Shown: positions 42,900-50,545 of the stretch, piece after piece
Layout of the letters: each line of letters opens with the position of its first letter
Numbering within the stretch: the first letter of the stretch is position 1
Source of the DNA: JAAYTY01 sp964569245
GTDB lineage: Bacteria; Fermentibacterota; Fermentibacteria; Fermentibacterales; Fermentibacteraceae
NCBI GenBank assembly: GCA_964569245.1
Contig: CAZMTK010000007.1
Coordinates: forward strand, 1-64,000
Direction of reading: 5' to 3'
DNA length: 64,000 nucleotides
Position numbers and translations under genes: made by a program
The notes under the pieces: model-generated
The model's input: the letters and a program-made list of their open reading frames with translations, nothing else
Told to the model about the DNA's origin: nothing
The model's database searches: none

Positions 42900-43972
42900 T
42901 GTTCCAGGGAGGCGATTCTTACAGGATCTCCGTCAGCGACGAGAAACTGACCCTGCACGATGACGGTGTCGCCCGGAGCAAGCCCCGAGACGACCTCAAC
43001 CATCCCTTCGCTTCCGATGCCCGTCAGGACGGGGACGATCGTCACCCTGCCGCCGTTCATCCTGGCGACCTCGAAGCCTTCCGCGGATCTCCTGAAGGCG
43101 TATTCCGGAAGAGCGACGACGCCCTCGTGCGTCTCTACCAGGACTGCGACCCTGCCTGTCATGCCAGGCATGAGTCTTCCTCCGGGATTCTCGAAGGCCA
43201 CCTCCACGGGTACCAGGCCCGAAACCGGATCCACCGATCTGGCAGCCGCGGTGACGATGCCGGGGAAGCTCTCTCCGCCGAGGGCCGTGACGGAGATGTA
43301 TGCCGGCAGACCCGGCCTCAGTCTGGTGAGTGCCATCTCGGGGAGAAGCAGCCTCGCCACCAGTGCCGCGCTGTTGGTGACGGAGAGAACCGGTCCGCCA
43401 CCCGCGCTGCCTCCCTCCCTGACCCAGATCCTTCCCACACGGCCGTCGAAGGGAGCCTGCACGAAGCTGTTGTCCGCCATGGCGCCGGCCTGGACCGCTC
43501 CGGCTCTCGCCTGCTGCAGCGCAGCCCTGGCGGCCTCGTACATCGCCCTGGCGCTGTCCAGCTCCTGATCGCTCACCGCGCCGGCTTCGTACAGGGTCTC
43601 CAGCCTCTCCAGGCTCCTCCTCGCGCTGGCCTCGTTCGCCGTCGCGGCGGCCACCGCAGCCTGCGCCGCGGAGGACCCTGCGCTGACAGACCTGTCCGTG
43701 GCGAGTCTGACGAGCCTCTGTCCGGCGACTACGCTGTCGCCCTCTGAGATCAGAACCTGCTCGACTCTCCCGCCGGCGCCAGCATACACCATGGCCTCCG
43801 AGGCGCCTTCGAGCCTGGCCGCCGCAATCACCTCGTCGGAAACCGCGGTCGGTGCGAGCACCGTTACGACAACTGGAACCGGCTCGTCCGCGATCTCCTG
43901 CTGCCGGGCGCAAGCCGCGGCCAGGACGAGCGCCATGGCGGAGGCCGATGCGATAGTTCGGTGGGTTGTCAT
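42896..43972 (-). CDS. Periplasmic adaptor (membrane fusion) lipoprotein
   Basis: 358 residues with lipobox LAAACARQ near residue 21. A biotinyl-lipoyl-like half motif (GGRVEQVLISEGDSVVAGQRL), an alanine-rich helical hairpin (about 100-175, coiled coil), the second half motif NSFVQAPFDGRVGRI, then beta-barrel and membrane-proximal domains. Bridges an inner-membrane transporter to TolC in RND or MacAB systems. ATG overlaps the tolC stop (ATGA). No pump gene follows; instead a molybdopterin lipoprotein is coupled to it. Confidence 0.88.
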   Translation of the reverse strand: MTTHRTIASASAMALVLAAACARQQEIADEPVPVVVTVLAPTAVSDEVIAAARLEGASEAMVYAGAGGRVEQVLISEGDSVVAGQRLVRLATDRSVSAGSSAAQAAVAAATANEASARRSLERLETLYEAGAVSDQELDSARAMYEAARAALQQARAGAVQAGAMADNSFVQAPFDGRVGRIWVREGGSAGGGPVLSVTNSAALVARLLLPEMALTRLRPGLPAYISVTALGGESFPGIVTAAARSVDPVSGLVPVEVAFENPGGRLMPGMTGRVAVLVETHEGVVALPEYAFRRSAEGFEVARMNGGRVTIVPVLTGIGSEGMVEVVSGLAPGDTVIVQGQFLVADGDPVRIASLEQ

Positions 43973-45279
43973 TCGTTCTCTCCCCGCTGTTCCAGCGCCA
44001 GCACGCCCATGGCTCGGGCGAGCCCGGCCTCTGCCATCCTGAGAGAATAGAGCGCGGAAGCGTGGTTGGTCCTCGCCGCCGTGAGCGCGAGGAAGGCCTG
44101 GTCCATGTCGAGCCGGGTTATCACTCCCGCCTCGTACGAGACGGAGGCGATCTCCGCGCCTTCCTCCGCCTGCGAAACGGTCGAGGCAGTGGCTTCGACC
44201 ATCCTCCTGGCCTCCTCCAGCGAGTTCCAGGCCTCCGTCAGCCTGAGACCGCAGCGCTGCTCCAGCGATCTGGCCCGCCATGCGCTGGAGAGCATCTCCG
44301 CTCTCGCGGCGTTGTAGCCCGCCACGTCGGACAGACCGGCGAAGATCGGTATCTGTACCGAAATCATGCTGGTCCACGAGCGTTCGTAATCCTCGGGTTC
44401 GAAACGCCAGTCGTCTCCCTGCGCGATGAAGCCGTAGCTCGCCTGGACAACCACGGTCGGGGCGAACGATGCCGCGGCGAGCCTCAGGCCGCCGCTTCCA
44501 ACATCTCGCAATCCCTCCGCTGCGGCGAGGTCCGGACTGCGGGCGAGCATGACCTCCCTCGCCTCCTCGATGCTTCCGACTTCGGCACCGACTGGTACGG
44601 GGTCCTCCAGCGATCCCTCCGGATCGAGCCCCGTGCTGTCAGGCAGACCCATTGCAACAGCGAGGGCTGCTCTCGCGTTCTCCACGCCGAAGGATGCTGC
44701 GATGGCCTCCGGAATCCTGGTCTCGTAGGCCACCCTGCTCTGCAGGAGTTCGAATCTCGATATGGTTCCTGCGGCGTATCTCTGCTCGGCCATAGAGTAT
44801 CCCTGTTCGGCGATCTCCAGGGCTTCCTGAGCCACGCTCGAGAGCTCCTCGGCCAGCAGGACCCCGTAGAATGCGGCTGCCACCTGCAGCATGGCATCCT
44901 GCTCGGATGCGACGGCATCGTGCATTGCGAGCCTCTCGGTGCTGCGAGCGAGCCCGGCGCCGGCGATGCCAGAGGCTGTGAAGACGGGAACCGTGGCCGT
45001 GAGTCCGACGGAGGAGCTGTACTCGCTCCCTACGGGAAAGGATCCCATTCCCGGTATCTCCATCTCCTGGATGTCGTGGTTCCTCAGCAACGCTCCCGAC
45101 GCACTCACCATCGGAAGGAACCAGAGGTCCGCAGAGCGCCTCTGCCATGATGCCGACTCGTACCCGCTCCATGCCGATCCCACGTCGCCCCTGCTGGAGA
45201 GCGCGATCGAGACGGCCTCCTCGAGAGTGATCGAAGAGGCGGCCTGAACCGCAAGGAGAACCGCCGCCGCCGCCTTCAT
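43969..45279 (-). CDS. TolC-family outer-membrane efflux protein
   Basis: 436 residues. Signal peptide (1-18), then ITLEEAVSIALSS and two long helical repeats with a second copy of the pattern (about 60-215 and 260-430: AGLARSTERLAMHD, ARAEMLSSAWRARSLEQR), separated by strands, as in the TolC channel fold. Forms the outer-membrane conduit for efflux or secretion. ATG overlaps the tetR stop (ATGA); second gene of the operon. Confidence 0.9.
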   Translation of the reverse strand: MKAAAAVLLAVQAASSITLEEAVSIALSSRGDVGSAWSGYESASWQRRSADLWFLPMVSASGALLRNHDIQEMEIPGMGSFPVGSEYSSSVGLTATVPVFTASGIAGAGLARSTERLAMHDAVASEQDAMLQVAAAFYGVLLAEELSSVAQEALEIAEQGYSMAEQRYAAGTISRFELLQSRVAYETRIPEAIAASFGVENARAALAVAMGLPDSTGLDPEGSLEDPVPVGAEVGSIEEAREVMLARSPDLAAAEGLRDVGSGGLRLAAASFAPTVVVQASYGFIAQGDDWRFEPEDYERSWTSMISVQIPIFAGLSDVAGYNAARAEMLSSAWRARSLEQRCGLRLTEAWNSLEEARRMVEATASTVSQAEEGAEIASVSYEAGVITRLDMDQAFLALTAARTNHASALYSLRMAEAGLARAMGVLALEQRGENE

Positions 45280-45893
45280 CGCTCCTCCCTCGCGGACCTG
45301 CCTCCGGCAAGGCCCTCCAGAAGAACATCGACGATCTCGCCGGGGGAGGGATTGTGCTCCCTCGAGTCGAACCCGTAGATGCCCCTTGCGAGATATGCGT
45401 GGATGACCGAGGCGAAGATCCTGCAGGCCAGATCCATGTCGGTCGAGGGGGACATCTCGCCCCTTTCGACGCCGAGCTCGAAGAGCCTGGTGAGAAGGGA
45501 GTGCATCTCGGTCATCTCGTCGCGCAGGGAGGGGATCAGCGCCCTGAGGTTCGGGTCCCAGGCGAAGGCGAGGTGAACCCTGGCCTGGAGGGGTCTTGTC
45601 AGGGGGGTATCGAGGAAGCATTCCGCTATTCTGCAGAGACTCTCCCTCAGAGTGCGCCCGGAAGCGATCTCGCCTCTTACGATGTTCTTCAGATCCTCCC
45701 AGACCATCTGGGCGAGCGCGGTGAAAAGCCCGCGCTTGCTCTTGAAGTAGTAGTAGATGGTGGGCTTCGTGATCCCGCAGGACTCCGCTATGGAGTTCAT
45801 CGAGACACCGGCATAGTTCCTCTCGGCCAGGGCCTCCATGGCAGCCTCGAGTATGACTTGTCTTATATTACTGTCACGCATGGTCCTACCCAT
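45276..45893 (-). CDS. TetR-family transcriptional regulator
   Basis: 205 residues. N-terminal helix-turn-helix GVSMNSIAESCGITKPTIYYYFKSKRGLF (about residues 30-58) with typical AEAA..LAERNYAGVSM lead. C-terminal ligand-binding domain of about 150 residues. ATG at 45893 has GGAGG 7 bases upstream; ATG 45881 is an in-frame internal alternative. First gene of tetR-tolC-adaptor, so it probably represses its own operon. An inverted repeat ATCATC..GATGAT spans its promoter. Confidence 0.88.
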   Translation of the reverse strand: MGRTMRDSNIRQVILEAAMEALAERNYAGVSMNSIAESCGITKPTIYYYFKSKRGLFTALAQMVWEDLKNIVRGEIASGRTLRESLCRIAECFLDTPLTRPLQARVHLAFAWDPNLRALIPSLRDEMTEMHSLLTRLFELGVERGEMSPSTDMDLACRIFASVIHAYLARGIYGFDSREHNPSPGEIVDVLLEGLAGGRSAREER

Positions 45894-45916
45894 GAAGAGC
45901 CTCCAATCATCCATGC

Positions 45917-45946
45917 AATATACCAGATGGTAAAGATGATCTGCAA
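45917..45946 (-). promoter_or_regulatory. tetR operon promoter and candidate operator
   Basis: Minus strand: TTGCAG (45946-45941), 18-base spacer, TATATT (45922-45917). The nested repeats ATCATC..GATGAT and CCAT..ATGG flank the -10 box, a usual place for TetR operators. The symmetry is imperfect and unproven. Confidence 0.45.
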
Positions 45947-45997
45947 GCCCCCTGGGTCGTTGACTTGCCGCCGACCCCGGCCGATGTTCCACTCGGA

Positions 45998-46025
45998 TTG
46001 TCCGAAGCGAGCTGTTCCATAGCAT
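45998..46025 (+). promoter_or_regulatory. Possible promoter of the oxidoreductase operon
   Basis: TTGTCC (45998-46003), 16-base spacer and TAGCAT (46020-46025), 35 bases before the GTG at 46060. An alternative TTGACT at 45960 has no good -10 partner. Moderate match only. Confidence 0.35.
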
Positions 46026-46059
46026 CGCTCGTCACATTTCTGCATAAGGGAGGTCACCT

Positions 46060-46311
46060 GTGGGTGAGACCAGGCAGTACCCCTTCTGCGAGATTGACCA
46101 GGAGGAGTGCAAGGGCTGCGGCCTGTGCGTCGCGTCATGCCCTGCCAAAGTGCTGGAGATCGATCAGGGAAGGCTCAACTCCAAGGGATTCCATCCCTCG
46201 AGCTACAGGGGCCAGGGCTGTCTCGGGTGCGGGAACTGCTTCTACACATGTCCCGAGCCTGGGGCCATCACGGTCTATCTCAAGGGATACGTCCCCGAGG
46301 AGGTGAAGTGA
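46060..46311 (+). CDS. 2-oxoacid:ferredoxin oxidoreductase, delta (4Fe-4S ferredoxin) subunit
   Basis: 83 residues with two 4Fe-4S clusters: CKGCGLCVASCP (about 17-28) and CLGCGNCFYTCP (about 54-65). Hands electrons from the TPP-bound 2-oxoacid to soluble ferredoxin. GTG at 46060 follows GGGAGGT. First gene of the operon delta-alpha-(beta-gamma); its stop overlaps the alpha ATG. Likely substrate is 2-oxoglutarate, pyruvate or a branched-chain keto acid; sequence alone does not decide. Confidence 0.88.
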   Translation: MGETRQYPFCEIDQEECKGCGLCVASCPAKVLEIDQGRLNSKGFHPSSYRGQGCLGCGNCFYTCPEPGAITVYLKGYVPEEVK

Positions 46312-47363
46312 TGGCAAGGAAGCTCATGAAGGGGAACTACGCCGCGGTGTGCGGCGCCGCTCTGGCTGGGTGCGAAGCCTACTACGGCTATCCCATTACT
46401 CCTGCGAGCGAGATAGCGGAAGCCGCTGCGGCCCTGTTCCCGAAGCTCGGCAGGACCTTCCTCCAGGCCGAGTGCGAGACGGCCTCGATCAACATGGTCT
46501 ACGGGGCGGCTGGGTGCGGAAAGCGCGTGATGACAGCCAGCTCCGGCCCGGGCATCAGCCTCAAGCAGGAGGGGCTGTCCTACTGCGCTGGCTCGGCTCT
46601 CCCATGCGTGGTGGTGGACGTCATGCGCGGCGGGCCCGGACTGGGCAACATCGGTCCGGAGCAGAGCGACTACAACCAGGTGGTGAAGGGCGGAGGCCAC
46701 GGCAACTACCGGGTCATAGTCCTCGCCCCCAGCTCCTGCCAGGAGATGTGCGACCTGACCATGCTGGCCTTCGAGCTGGCCGACAGGTACAGGAACCCGG
46801 TCTTCGTCCTGACGGACGGAGTGATCGGCCAGATGATGGAGGCGGTCGAGCTGCCCGAGCCGGTGACAACATTCCCCGACAAGAGCAGCTGGGCGGTGAA
46901 GGGCACTGCGGACACTCACCATCTCATAAACTCCATCTACCTTGCTCACGACGAGCTCGAGTGGTGGAACAACGAGCTCCGCAAGAAGTACGAGGAGATA
47001 GAGAGAAACGAGGTGCGCTTCGAGGAGTACATGATGGACGATGCCGAGTACGCGCTCATCGGCTACGGCTGCGTCAGCCGCGTGCTTCGGACGGCCGTCG
47101 AGGATGGCAGATCGAAGGGGATGAAGCTGGGCCTCCTGAGACCTGTCACTCTGTTCCCGTTCCCGTCGAAGCGCATCTCCGAGCTGCCCGACCGCGGCGT
47201 GAAGGGCATCCTGACCGTCGAGCTCTCCACCGGGCAGATGGTTCACGACGTCAACCTGGCCCTGTGCGGCAAGGCGAGATCCGACTTCCACTACAGGGTC
47301 GGCGGCAACCTTCCTTCGGCGGCGGAGATCCTCGGCAAGGTCTCCGAACTCTACGGAGTGTGA
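46311..47363 (+). CDS. 2-oxoacid:ferredoxin oxidoreductase, alpha subunit
   Basis: 350 residues. Pyrimidine-binding-type domain with GCEAYYGYPITPASEIAE (about 20-37), ASSGPGISLKQEGLSYCAG and VVDVMRGGPGLGNIGPEQSDYNQ, matching KorA/VorB-type subunits; C-terminal transketolase-like domain with YGCVSRVLRTAVEDGR and LLRPVTLFPFP. Cytoplasmic, oxygen-sensitive complex of central carbon or amino-acid fermentation. Overlaps delta by one base; beta-gamma follows 2 bases later. Confidence 0.92.
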   Translation: MARKLMKGNYAAVCGAALAGCEAYYGYPITPASEIAEAAAALFPKLGRTFLQAECETASINMVYGAAGCGKRVMTASSGPGISLKQEGLSYCAGSALPCVVVDVMRGGPGLGNIGPEQSDYNQVVKGGGHGNYRVIVLAPSSCQEMCDLTMLAFELADRYRNPVFVLTDGVIGQMMEAVELPEPVTTFPDKSSWAVKGTADTHHLINSIYLAHDELEWWNNELRKKYEEIERNEVRFEEYMMDDAEYALIGYGCVSRVLRTAVEDGRSKGMKLGLLRPVTLFPFPSKRISELPDRGVKGILTVELSTGQMVHDVNLALCGKARSDFHYRVGGNLPSAAEILGKVSELYGV

Positions 47364-47365
47364 CG

Positions 47366-48802
47366 ATGGCAAAACCAGCGATACTCAGGAAGCCGCTGGG
47401 CTTCGTTGGCCGCTACGAACACAAGCCCGGCACCGAGAAGAACAGGACGCACTACTGCCCTGGATGCGGCCACGGGATACTCCATAAACTTATAGCGGAG
47501 GCGCTCGAGGACTTCGAGATCACCGACAGGGCGATCATGATCAGCCCGGTGGGCTGCAGCGTCTTCGCCTACTACTATTTCAACACCGGCAACCTTCAGG
47601 TGCCGCACGGCCGCGCCCCTGCAGTCGCCACCGCGGTCTCGAGGGCCAATCCGCACGCGGTGGTCATGAGCTACCAGGGCGACGGCGACCTCGCCGCGAT
47701 AGGCGGGAACCACATCGTCCAGGCGGCCAACAGGGGAGAGAACATCGCCGTATTCTTCGTCAACAACGCCATTTACGGCATGACGGGCGGCCAGATGGCT
47801 CCGACGACCATTGAGGGCATGAAGACCACCACGACTCCGTTCGGCAGGAACCCGCTGACCGACGGCTATCCGATGAAGATCTCCGAGCTGCTCAACTCCC
47901 TCCACGCACCGGTCTTCATCGCAAGGACCTCCCTGCACGATCCAGCGAACATCAGGAAGACCAGGGCGGCGGTCAGGAAAGCCCTGCAGTACACGATGGA
48001 GAAGAAGGGGTTCTCGCTCGTGGAAGTCCTGAGCATGTGCCCCAGCAACTGGAAGATGGATGCCGTGCCCTCGCAGGAGTGGATACGCGACGTGATGATA
48101 CCCGTCTTCCCGCTGGGCACCTTCAGGGACCGGGGCGCCGAGGCCGCGAAGATGGAGCGGCCCGTCCCGACCTTCGACCCTGAGAAGGTGAGGGAGGTTC
48201 TCGGAGTCGGGAGCGGAAAGCACAAGAACCTTGCCAGGCGCAAGGTGGATCCGAAGTATGCCGATCCCTCGATCAGGATCGCCGGATTCGGAGGCCAGGG
48301 CATACTGTCGGCCGGAACCGCCCTTGCCAGCGTAGGTCTCGAGTACGGCTACAGCGTCTCCTGGCTGCCGTCATACGGCCCCGAGATGCGAGGTGGGACG
48401 GCGAACTGCTCGGTGATGATCCGCGACGGGAGCATCGGCGAGCCCGAGGCTACTCAGCCGACAGTGGTCATCGCCATGAACAGGCCCAGCATGGAGAAGT
48501 TCGAGCAGATCCTGAAGCCAGGGGGCACTCTCATCTACAACAGCACCCTGATCGAGGTGGAGCCGAGCAGGAAAGATGTCGAGACGTGGGCGGTCCCGAT
48601 CACGGGGCTCGCGGACGAGCTGGGGAACACCAAGGTCCAGAGCATGGTCGCCGTCGGTGCATTCGCCGGCATAACCGGCCTCTTCGGGCTGGAGGACATC
48701 ATGGGGCTGCTTCCCGGGATGTTCGGCAGCGAGGCGATGGTCCGTCTCAACGAGAGAGCCGTGAAGGCGGGGCACGACTATGTCACTGGAATGAGGAAAT
48801 AG
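47366..48802 (+). CDS. 2-oxoacid:ferredoxin oxidoreductase, fused beta-gamma subunits
   Basis: 478 residues. Residues 1-280 are the TPP-binding beta subunit: HYCPGCGHGILHKL, SPVGCSVFAYYYF, SYQGDGDLAAIGGNHIVQAANRG with the GDGD..N Mg/TPP motif and FVNNAIYGMTGGQMAPTT. Residues ~300-478 are the gamma subunit, starting SIRIAGFGGQGILSAGTAL and including GPEMRGGTANCSVMI. In most KOR/VOR enzymes these are separate genes. ATG at 47366, 2 bases after alpha. A hairpin follows. Confidence 0.92.
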   Translation: MAKPAILRKPLGFVGRYEHKPGTEKNRTHYCPGCGHGILHKLIAEALEDFEITDRAIMISPVGCSVFAYYYFNTGNLQVPHGRAPAVATAVSRANPHAVVMSYQGDGDLAAIGGNHIVQAANRGENIAVFFVNNAIYGMTGGQMAPTTIEGMKTTTTPFGRNPLTDGYPMKISELLNSLHAPVFIARTSLHDPANIRKTRAAVRKALQYTMEKKGFSLVEVLSMCPSNWKMDAVPSQEWIRDVMIPVFPLGTFRDRGAEAAKMERPVPTFDPEKVREVLGVGSGKHKNLARRKVDPKYADPSIRIAGFGGQGILSAGTALASVGLEYGYSVSWLPSYGPEMRGGTANCSVMIRDGSIGEPEATQPTVVIAMNRPSMEKFEQILKPGGTLIYNSTLIEVEPSRKDVETWAVPITGLADELGNTKVQSMVAVGAFAGITGLFGLEDIMGLLPGMFGSEAMVRLNERAVKAGHDYVTGMRK

Positions 48803-48806
48803 ACGC

Positions 48807-48839
48807 CCGGGGAGCCGACCCTCCGGGCCGGCTCCCCGG
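48807..48839 (+). terminator. Hairpin ending the oxidoreductase operon
   Basis: CCGGGGAGCCG / CGGCTCCCCGG, 11-bp perfect stem with an 11-nt loop, 4 bases after the stop. The arms recur in the larger hairpin at 59979-60008. No T-run. Confidence 0.6.
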
Positions 48840-48853
48840 AGGGGGGAGTTGCC

Positions 48854-49954
48854 ATGTCCCGCTTCGAGTGCATCCGAGGCTCGACGGCCGTTCTTGCAGT
48901 CGTTCTGGCCGCGACACGGCCGGTCATGTCGTTCGGCTACGAGGATGCGCTCGGGATCGGAACCGACCTCCCGGGGATCTCACCATCGACACTGGCGCTT
49001 GGCGGGATGAGGGCCGTCAGCTACGGAGAGCCGGCGTGCGTCATGCTGAATCCCGCATATCTGTGTCGCTATTCGACCGCAGGCCTGTCCGTGTCCATAG
49101 GGCCGGGCATCGCGAAGGAGCAGCTGGACGACAGCACTGGAAGACATACGAGGGACTACATCGCCCTCGGGCAGCTCGGCGCCGCTTCCAGAGTGCCGCT
49201 GGGCAGCTCCTTCGCCGCGGGTGCGGGGATCGCCAGGATCACCGACCAGACCTACGACGGCCTGCATTACATCGCTGACGATCCTGTCCTGCCTGGCAAG
49301 ATCACCGGCCTGGAGACCTACAGTTCTTCAGGCGGGCTCTGGGAGGCCGTTGGAGGCCTGTCCTGGCGTGCGCGGCGATGGCTGCTGATCGGTGCGTCGG
49401 CAGGCCCCAGGTTCGGAAGCGGAACAGGCGAGTACGAGTACGACGACTGGGAGGGCGAGGACGACTCGACCTACACGGTCACATGGGAGGAGTCGTCCAT
49501 AGCCGTCCACGCGGGAGTCTTCGTACCGTTCGATCTCAATTCCATCGGCGTCTCGTGGGCTTCCGGATCCGAAAGGTATCCGGCCAGGGTGGCGGTCGGT
49601 GCCCTCCTGTTCTCCGGAAGCGGTCTCAAGGGCTCCTTCGGGGGAGAGGTGGAGATCGTCGACCCCGGCGAGGAGCAGACCATTACCGGAAGGCTGATGG
49701 GGGCCGTGTCGCCCAGCAGGCAGCTGGAGCTCAGGGGTTCATTCTTCTTCTCGGACAGGGGAGGCTCGGCTGAGAGCAGAAGCAGGCTCGGACTCTCCTT
49801 CGGCATGGGCCTCACTCTCGGGCGAGCGGTGCTCGAGGCCGCCTTCTCTTCGAGCAGCTACAAGAGGGAGACGACGGCCTTCGGATTCGAGGGATTCGAG
49901 GACATCACCGACCGCCTTTCGATCTTCGCGATCGGGCTGGCGCTCACACTCTAG
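48854..49954 (+). CDS. Predicted outer-membrane beta-barrel protein
   Basis: 366 residues with a signal peptide (about 1-27). The mature protein is a run of alternating hydrophobic strands (AGLSVSIGPGIAKEQ, SSFAAGAGIARITD, RLGLSFGMGLTLGRAVLEAAF) ending in a hydrophobic strand ..FAIGLALTL, like FadL/PorV- or UPF0164-type barrels. The N-terminal GISPSTLALGGMRAVSYGEPACVMLNPA resembles the plug start of such proteins. GGGGGGAG precedes the ATG. Function unknown. Confidence 0.65.
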   Translation: MSRFECIRGSTAVLAVVLAATRPVMSFGYEDALGIGTDLPGISPSTLALGGMRAVSYGEPACVMLNPAYLCRYSTAGLSVSIGPGIAKEQLDDSTGRHTRDYIALGQLGAASRVPLGSSFAAGAGIARITDQTYDGLHYIADDPVLPGKITGLETYSSSGGLWEAVGGLSWRARRWLLIGASAGPRFGSGTGEYEYDDWEGEDDSTYTVTWEESSIAVHAGVFVPFDLNSIGVSWASGSERYPARVAVGALLFSGSGLKGSFGGEVEIVDPGEEQTITGRLMGAVSPSRQLELRGSFFFSDRGGSAESRSRLGLSFGMGLTLGRAVLEAAFSSSSYKRETTAFGFEGFEDITDRLSIFAIGLALTL

Positions 49955-49987
49955 GCGGGCGCTTCCGGCGGGTTCCTGCGCGGCCGA

Positions 49988-50431
49988 CTAGAGCCATGGC
50001 TTCACGGCGAGGGAGTAGTCGCTGAGCTCCTCGGGCGTGAAGAAGATCCCTATCTCCCTGCGAGCCGAGCCGGCCGAATCGGAGGCATGGATCATGTTGT
50101 GACCGGTGCTTACCGCGTAGTCGCCCCTGATGGTCCCCGGATGGGCAACCGCAGGGTCCGTGGCACCGATCATGGTTCTCACTATCGAAACGGCCTGCTC
50201 CGCCTCGAGAACCATCACGACGGACGGACCGCTGGTGATGAACGAGACAAGGTCGTCGAAGAAGGGCTTGCCCTCGTGCTCGCTGTAGAGCCGAACGGCC
50301 AGATCCCTTCTCATGGACACCATCTTCAAGGCGGCTATCCTCAGGCCGCGCTTCTCGAACCTGGATGTGATCTCTCCCACGAGAGCGCGCTGCACGGCGT
50401 TGGGCTTTAGGATCACGAAGGTGCTCTCCAC
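49988..50431 (-). CDS. ndk: Nucleoside-diphosphate kinase
   Basis: 147 residues, the standard NDK length, making NTPs from NDPs. Begins ESTFVILKPNAVQRALVGEI; the catalytic His lies in GHNMIHASDSAGSA (NxxHxSDS), and the substrate-site YSEHEGKPFFDDLV is present. GTG at 50431 has AAGGAGG 6 bases upstream. Lies downstream of the PAS/GAF sensor protein on the same strand with a 114-base gap. Confidence 0.96.
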   Translation of the reverse strand: MESTFVILKPNAVQRALVGEITSRFEKRGLRIAALKMVSMRRDLAVRLYSEHEGKPFFDDLVSFITSGPSVVMVLEAEQAVSIVRTMIGATDPAVAHPGTIRGDYAVSTGHNMIHASDSAGSARREIGIFFTPEELSDYSLAVKPWL

Positions 50432-50545
50432 GTGCGCCTCCTTCCGGCATGAGCCTAAGATGGCCGGCGGCAGCCAGCAGTGCAACGGCTGGTTCTGCTC
50501 AGCCGCGGCCTTTCCGGACCTGCGCCTGAAGGCGGCCTTCCTCTA

